From positions 29,168,001-29,232,000 of the forward strand of contig CM048845.1 in NCBI GenBank assembly GCA_026545225.1: DNA of 64,000 nt, read 5' to 3'. Shown here piece after piece: positions 57,612 through 64,000 of this stretch; within the stretch, counting starts at the first letter, position 1, and each line of letters begins with the position of its first letter. The translations under genes and the position numbers were made by a program. Under the pieces are notes generated by a model. The model was not told where the DNA came from and made no database searches. It saw only the letters and a list, made by a program, of their open reading frames with translations. Origin of the DNA: Cornus controversa. Lineage: Eukaryota; Streptophyta; Magnoliopsida; Cornales; Cornaceae.

Positions 57612-60409
57612 TGGACAATTATTTAATTGGGTTTTATTTATTTATTATTATTCAGTGAGGTTTTAATTATTTAAATGGTTTTAGTTAAATTTTATCAATG
57701 CCTGTTTTATTTGTGTTTAATGTCGATGTTTTAATTGTTGCTAAGTGTTGATTGATTTTCATTGTGTGTGAAATATTTGTTTTAAATATAGTTTTTCTTT
57801 TAAATAAAATATGTGGGTTTTTGGGCTGCATGTTCTTAAATTTTTAATTTTTATCAAGTTGGGCTAGACTGTTGGGTTGGGCTAGATATATCTATATATA
57901 TATATAGGTGAACTAAATATTTTATATTTATTAGTTTAATTATTTAGTATTTTATTTTAGTTTTTCTAGAAAGAGAATTAAAAAAAGAAAAGAAAAGGAG
58001 GTTAGGGTTTCTGTCGCTTTCACACACAGAGACCGAAAGAACATAGACGCAAGAGAGGAGGGAGTGAAGGAGCGACTCATTGGGACGAAGCTCTTGTTCA
58101 TTGAAAGGCAAGTTTGAACTCTTCTTTTCCCTTTTGAACCTGTATGCATAGTCTAAATTTTGTGTTGTTTAATTGTATTTTGCGAATATATAATTGGGTA
58201 TGTAATCTAGTCATTTCCGGTTGAAAACTTATGTGTAATTGTTTATAGTAAATGAACACATGCACTTATATATAGTTACACTATTGGTGGTATACGAATA
58301 TATATATCTATATATTTTCTTCTCTATCTGTTCTTGTATGAATATGGATGCTTAGTGGGTGGTGTTGCTTAGTTTGCAGAGAAGCATATACTGTGGGATT
58401 ATATGTGTGTGTTTATATATATATATGTAGGTTTACAAGTATGCAAATTTTGTATGAGCAATTTATGTTGTATTGATTGAATGTGGTCCGAACAAACGTT
58501 CACTTACCCCCTGTAAATGACCCTTAACAGTTAGGATGTAAATTGTGGAAGAATTTTGATAAATTTAGAAGATTTGAATGAAGAACCCTAGAACTTATAG
58601 TTTGGGGCTTTCTGATTTAGGCAATAAATGGAGGTATTTCTTGTACCAATGCATAACTTATAGATCAAGGGGAACAATTTGGTATATTTAAACATAGATT
58701 TTTAGTGGCCGGAGGTGGCTGGAAAACAGGGTGGTCGTGGCTGCACAGTGTTTGGAATCTACAAAAAAAAATTAAATTAGGAAGAAGAAGGAAACAGCCC
58801 GCGCATAAGCCCACGCTCACCGCCAGCTCGTGGGGGCGCCTGAGGCTATTTTCGACCACCGGCGTTGACCGAAAAAGTGGTGGTCTGATCCCACTCGCTA
58901 AGCCCATCAACTGGCCCAGTTTGGGTCTAATCCAGATTATTTTAGTATTTTTCTTAATTTTTTAAAAATTTTATAAAAATGTCAAAATTAGGAAAATGTT
59001 TTTAAAAATTACCGAAAATTTTTAGAAAATTCCCAAAAATTTAAATAAACCTTTTAGGGGCAGAATACACTTGGGTTTTAAATTTCATGACAAAATAAGT
59101 TCCTCTTGTTATAAAACTAGTACAAAAAGTATGCTTCAAACTTGGATTTTTAATTTCTTTGGTTTTGAAAATATTTTAAAAATCACAAAAATTTTCAGGA
59201 AATTCCAGAAAGGAGTATTAAGTCTTTTAAGACGGTTTATGCACGAAAACCTAGTTTAGAGCTAGGTTTAGATCCCCTTGAGGCTTAAGTTACATTGTAG
59301 GCTTGAGTACGTGTTTTTCCTTTTAATTATTTTTTTTCTTCCTTAATTGTTTTCATTGCAATCATAATTTTACATGGTTAAATGTTATGTTTTCAATCAG
59401 TTTATGGAATCATGTAATTCTCTTGCTTACGTGGTATGTTAGACTTAGTTAATTGTTTATAGATAATTTTCTTTTGGTGATTGGATTCTCATTAGGTTAG
59501 ATTAATGTGCTTAAGTAGGTTAAATCTTTTTATTTGTTTAATAGGATATATAGGAGGCATGTGAGGATTGCTAGGGGGTATGTCAAGATTGCCAATACCT
59601 AATAAGGTATTTAAGGTTTATTAGGGAGGCATGTCAGGATTGCCAATAGGGTAGTTAACATATAGTAGGGAGGCATGTCAGGATTTCCAATACCTAATAA
59701 GGTATCTAAGGTTAGTTAGGGAGGCATGTAAGGATTGCCAATACTTAATAAGGTATTTAAGGTTAGGGTAGGAGGCATGTCAGGAGTGCCTAGTTTTAAT
59801 AGGGTATTTTGTTTTATGCTTTTGGTTTCAACTTAGAGAATATATTCTAAATTTGTGTGATAGGGGTTGGGTTGAGATGATATATAGGAAGACTTCTATT
59901 TTGGAGACATAAGATAGATAAGGAAATAATTTATATATATTTAAATATATTTGGTGTCCCTCATATAGAGGGTATGTTTACCGATTCTCTGATTGGATTG
60001 TAGTAGAGGGAACTTGCTTGTGGGTTTAACCCACTTTGTTGATTATTTCTGATTCCAAGTAGTTTCCACCTCAAGGTTAGGGCATGGAGTTTGTAAAGTG
60101 GGGCAGTCATCTATTCCTTACCAGACATCAGTGTAGGGACTTAGATCTTTTCTGGAACAGTATTTACTTTTGTTATTTTTGGTTATGGGGTCCTTGAGTT
60201 ACGGGACTTCCAAGTTGTATCACTCAGACTAGTATTATATTTATTTAACTTTATTTATTTTTATCTCAATTAGACTTTCCTTTCAGTATTTAAAATTATT
60301 TCCTATTGTCGTTGTATTCTATGCTTATTTGCTATCAATTGTAAGTATCCTTCAGGTTTTATGTGTGAGACTGGTCACCTCATACGTGAAATTTGTAGGG
60401 GGTATTTCA
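57612..60409 (+). mobile_element. 5' LTR of Gypsy element C (about 2.8 kb)
   Basis: Plus-strand relative of the element B LTRs: the same ~60-bp array (59545-59810), G-rich block (about 58690-58920) and end GGTATTTCA. The first bases (TGGACAATTATT) do not match B's TGTAAT start exactly, so the left boundary is approximate. The primer-binding site follows. Confidence 0.75.
59545..59810 (+). repeat. ~55-60-bp tandem repeat in the LTR of C
   Basis: Five units with GGAGGCATGTCAGGATTGCC followed by AATACCTAATAAGGTATTTA and a short GGTTAGTTAG spacer. Confidence 0.8.
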
Positions 60410-60411
60410 GT

Positions 60412-60423
60412 TGGTATCAGAGC
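60412..60423 (+). other. Primer-binding site of element C
   Basis: TGGTATCAGAGC, 2 bases after the LTR end; identical to the standard plant initiator-tRNA-Met type site. Confidence 0.88.
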
Positions 60424-60561
60424 ATTCAAGGTTCAAATATTCTCGAGTCTTTAGGGTCTGTCGTACGATATCTTCTACATTGCGTATTCTAATAAATAGA
60501 ACCTAAGTATAGAACTCATTGTACTCTATATGCCTTAGTCTATTATTGGGGTCTTATTCAG

Positions 60562-60935
60562 ATGCCACCCCATAGGAGAATGAATGTGAAACAAAAAGCA
60601 TGATCAGTTCTGATAAATAGTAAACTCGGTCATTGGTTAGACTGTCTGGTATAGCTATTCAGCGGTTTAGTTCTCCATTTAGTATTGCTACACCATTGAG
60701 GGTTAGTACGGTATTATGGGAATCTTGTAGTCAGGTCACTATAGACATTGGCAGACTCAGGTTCTTGACAGAACTATTGGTCTTGGATATGCATTCTTGT
60801 GATGTCATACTCAGAATGGATTGATTATCGTATTACCATGCCTAGGTTAATTGCCATGATAAGGCAATTATTTTTACTATACTTAGTCCGGAGATGTATT
60901 TGGTTGCTATGCCTCAATCAAATGGAGGGTCTAGT
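60562..60935 (+). pseudogene. Element C gag start and protease remnant with deletions
   Basis: A gag start (MPPHRRMNVKQKA) runs only about 13 codons to a stop. The next recognisable sequence is protease: INSKLGH, then VRLSGIAIQRFSSPFSIATP and ELLVLDMHSCDVILRMD. Compared with element B, nearly all of gag and the protease active-site segment (D-T-G and its neighbours) are missing. It ends at the Athila-like insertion near 60936. Confidence 0.78.
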
Positions 60936-63010
60936 TGACGAGTGTAGAATAATGGATGGATGTCGTTACTTCTCTACACTTCGTACAAAAATAAATCGTA
61001 CAAAAACTTTACTAAAAAATGTATAGTAATAAATAGGGTCAAACCACTCTCAAGTGAGATTTTGAATAAGCTCAAATTCACACACTAATTTATTAAATAA
61101 AACTATACTAATAAAATAAATCTCGAGGGAAGGGAATCCACCACCATGAATTCACATAAATAATTTTTTATTATTCTTAAATGATTTTTCGTCCAATAAA
61201 CAATACACTTCACCAATCCAATTACAATTTGAAAAGATGAAGGAAAATATGACATAAAAGTAAACTTGATTATATATATGAGAGTATTTTTTTACTTAAT
61301 CTGTTACACCTTTGCTAGGTAAATAGAGGTAGACATTCTTCGAATTACCATTATTTGGCAAACATGAATAATCCTTTCTCTAATTTTCTTTCGAAAATAA
61401 AAACTCAGAATAAAAGAATACTTTTGGGAGAAAAAAAAAATATAAGAATGTAAAAGAACTTACTTATATTTCACCATGGTGGCTTCCTCACTCCCTTGAA
61501 AGGGTTGTTTACAAAAAAAAAAAAAAAAAAATGAATACAAGAAAATATTTTCAACTACACTTTATGTTTTTCTACAATTTCTAACTCCCTTACCCATCCC
61601 CTAAGACCCCTTATTTATAGAGTTAAAGGGGAATGGTTTAAGTGAGAAAAAATTTAAATACAAAATTCAAAATACAAAAAACAAAAATTCAAAATACAAA
61701 ATTTAAAATACAAAATACAAAATTTAAAAACAAAAATTCAAAATACAAAATACTGAATTTTGAATTTTAAATATCTAATATTTGATCTCCATATCTTTAA
61801 TTTGAATTCTGGACTGCAGACGTGGTTGTGTAAAAATTATTTTGCGAAGTTTTGAACATGAGACCTCATGTGAAGTAGATTGCGCAAAATACAATCCCTC
61901 CTATAATTCTTCTTATGCTTATCTTTGGCTATATATATCCTTTTTAGGCTTTTTTTGCTACTTTTCTTCTTATTTGGAAATCAACCCCTATAAAACATAA
62001 AATGCAAAGATAAGAATATTTAAATAAAGTAAAAGAGTAATTAAAGACTTATTTCAAGATATAAAATAATATGTTTTGTGCACTTATCAAATTATCCCCA
62101 AACGAGCTTTTGCTAATCCTCTAACAAATACAAGCAAAAGAGATTAGAGCACAAAACTTCTCCTTTTATTTAACTCCTAACTAAAGATGTGCCACTTTCG
62201 CAAGCTGTTTTGATTGCATTTACCATATGTAATAAGGCCTTAAACCCCTAGTTTACTCCTAGTTGATGAGCTATAGCCTCATGAGGGTTTCAGTGATGAT
62301 ACCCACAAACATCAAAATATGGTAATTAACACTCAAAGAATTTTTTTCTCTATTAATGTGTATAAATCAAGAAACTCAATCATTCCACTTTAGTGCGTAA
62401 TAAAAATTAAAAGAAAAGATTAAACACTATCCAAAAGTTTCAAAAATTCTTTACTATTCTTGACTCAAACTGCATTTCAGATTTTCTTAGAAAATTAGTT
62501 TTAATTTCAAATCTCACTTATGATATTTCACTCAAAATTGAACACTAAGAGATTGACTAACTTTGCACTCAAATATATGTGAGTAGAATAATGTAGAGCA
62601 AATGCAAATTATCTCACATAGTTTTCAATGAAGAACGAAATTTTCAAGAAAATGCATAGGGTCTCATGAATGGAATGTCAAATATTAAGAATTTATACCA
62701 CACAACAATATAGCTCAATCATGTCTGTATCCAAACTATACTATCCTTCGGATCAAAAAAGACTTTTATTAGGATGTAACTTTAGGTAGAAGGAAGATAA
62801 AAAAAGTGATATCGATAATGAAAAAGTGTATTCCAGAATGCTTGGGAAGAACTAACTCATTTAGAGTACTTTCAACTTTTTCTTCCAAAATTTTGTTAAT
62901 TGAATGCTTTCTATTTCACTTCTTTTTATATACACTTCTCAAAATCTCATTAACAATTATACTCCCTATTTTTTTCTTTTTTCTTTTTTTTCTTTTTTTT
63001 TTCTTTTCCT
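60936..63010 (-). mobile_element. Athila-like insertion in element C: 3' LTR plus 3' region
   Basis: The minus-strand LTR starts TGATAAGTGC at 62093 after a polypurine-like TTTGGGGATAATT and ends near 60936-60943. TATAAATA (-) lies at 61612-61619 with a (CAAAATAC/AAATTC)n cluster upstream at 61650-61765. Sequence 62094 to about 62800 resembles the Athila-type 3' untranslated region at 48470-48600. No coding or second LTR was found, so the insertion is truncated. Left and right edges are approximate and no TSD was fixed. Confidence 0.6.
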
Positions 63011-63019
63011 ATCCTTTGT

Positions 63020-64000
63020 TAGTGAGGAGTCTCTGGAGGAAATTACAACTTCTATGGATTCCATTCCAGTGGTGCGAGACTTTCAGGATGTGTTTCAGGA
63101 AATTCCAAGACTACCATCGAGTCGTGAGATAAACTTTGTGATTTATTTAGCTCTAGGCACCAGGCCTATTTCTAGTTCAGAGGAGGATCATGCCAGACAT
63201 TTCAGTATTGTTCTGCAAACACTAAGAGATCACCAGTTGTATACAAAGTTTGAGAAGTGTGATTTCTGACAGGGGGAGGTGAAGTTCTTGGATCACGTAG
63301 TATCAGAGATGGGGATAGCGGTTGATCCAAGTATAGTGTCAGCAGTTTTTGCAGTGGGGATAGCCTACCTCACCCTCAGAGATTCATAGTTTTCTGGGGT
63401 TAGCTAGTTATTACCGCAGGTTTATTCAGGATTTTTCCAAGATTGTTGGTCTCTTCACCTATTTAACGAAAAAGGTTGTGCCTTTTGTTTGGGATGATTC
63501 TTGTCAAAAGACGTTTGATGAGTTGAAGAGCAGGTTGACAACTGCTCTTGTCCTAGTTACTCCCCAGAGCGAAATTGAGTACTTGGTATATACCAATGCA
63601 TCATTGCAAGGTTTGGGTTATGTGTTGATACAGGGTGAGGCCGATATTTTATTCTTAGAAAAAGCTTAAGCTTCATAAGCTTAATTACCTGACCCATGAT
63701 CTGGAGTTAGCAGTTGTGGTTTTTGCCTTGAGGATTTGGAGGCATTACATCTTGGGTGAGACTTTCAAGCTGTTCAGTGACCACAAAAATTTGCAATATC
63801 TATTCTCACAGAAGGAGCTGACTATGAGACAGCACAGGTGGTTGGAGTTCGTGAAAGATTATCACTTTTCCATCCTGCACTAGCCAGGGAAAATGAACGT
63901 AGTAGTTGATGCCTTTGTAGCATGTGTAGTAGTTACACCTGCTATCATTCGGATGGTAATTATAGATCAGTTTACTGACCCTTAGTGCGTAGAAAAAGTG
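63020..64000 (+). pseudogene. Element C RT start and RNase H, deleted and broken
   Basis: RT start (TTSMDSIPVVRDFQDVFQEI, SREINFVIYLALGTRPIS) is joined near 63175 directly to [20 protein letters not shown], which lies after the F-I-D-D active site in element B, so the RT palm is deleted. RNase H follows with [34 protein letters not shown], and then frame breaks with traces of the S-D-H-K-x-L-Q-Y-L-F motif near 63775-63810. A stop after KFEKCDF replaces Trp. It runs off the right edge. Confidence 0.8.

Overview
The window is nuclear DNA of a flowering plant, probably a eudicot with a TE-rich genome. It is AT-rich and intron-like, and it is dominated by LTR retrotransposons (Ty1/Copia, Ty3/Gypsy chromovirus, Athila-like, and a trace of an Ogre/Tat-type gag), one CACTA and one PIF/Harbinger-like DNA transposon. 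There is only one host gene I would defend as intact, an NDR1/HIN1-like (LEA_2) membrane protein at 24071-24622 (-). I saw no rRNA, tRNA or CRISPR. The organism cannot be named from the sequence alone.

Layout. (1) 1-5027: a minus-strand Copia element with an open gag-pol frame running off the left edge, its primer-binding site and its 1232-bp 5' LTR. It sits in (2) 5028-11457, the coding-free internal region and 3.5-kb 3' LTR of a Gypsy-like, LARD-like element, which is itself inserted in (3) 11458-12729, an Athila-like LTR with its primer-binding site. (4) 12730-18618: decayed Copia RT, a minus-strand Athila-type post-pol ORF, minisatellites, and a 1394-bp solo LTR with target-site duplication (TSD) GTGGG. 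(5) 18619-25654: mostly unique intergenic DNA with a Harbinger-like element (TSD TTA) and the NHL gene.

(6) 25655-55154 is a four-level nest in which each insertion has a recognisable TSD. A minus-strand chromovirus-type Gypsy (element B, 25660-55149, TSD GAACT) is split by an Athila-like element (31197-50631, TSD GTGTG). That element is split inside its RNase H region by a CACTA transposon (35615-44613, TSD TCA). The CACTA carries two exon pieces of a vacuolar H+-pyrophosphatase gene, and one exon is split by a solo LTR (42129-43594, TSD ATTTC). (7) 55155-64000: a Copia LTR plus gag remnant, an Ogre/Tat-like gag fragment, a minus-strand LTR, and a plus-strand relative of B (element C) with large coding deletions and an Athila-like insertion, running off the right edge.

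The genes do not form a pathway; the logic of the window is insertion order. The Copia frame at the left is open over about 1240 codons, while the Gypsy and Athila frames carry many stops, most explained by single C-to-T (or G-to-A) changes. The most interesting signals are the fully dated nest, the CACTA gene capture, and a recurring promoter layout in which unrelated LTR families each carry a private repeat cluster, often self-complementary, a short distance upstream of the TATA box. The same layout also appears in front of the Athila post-pol ORF.
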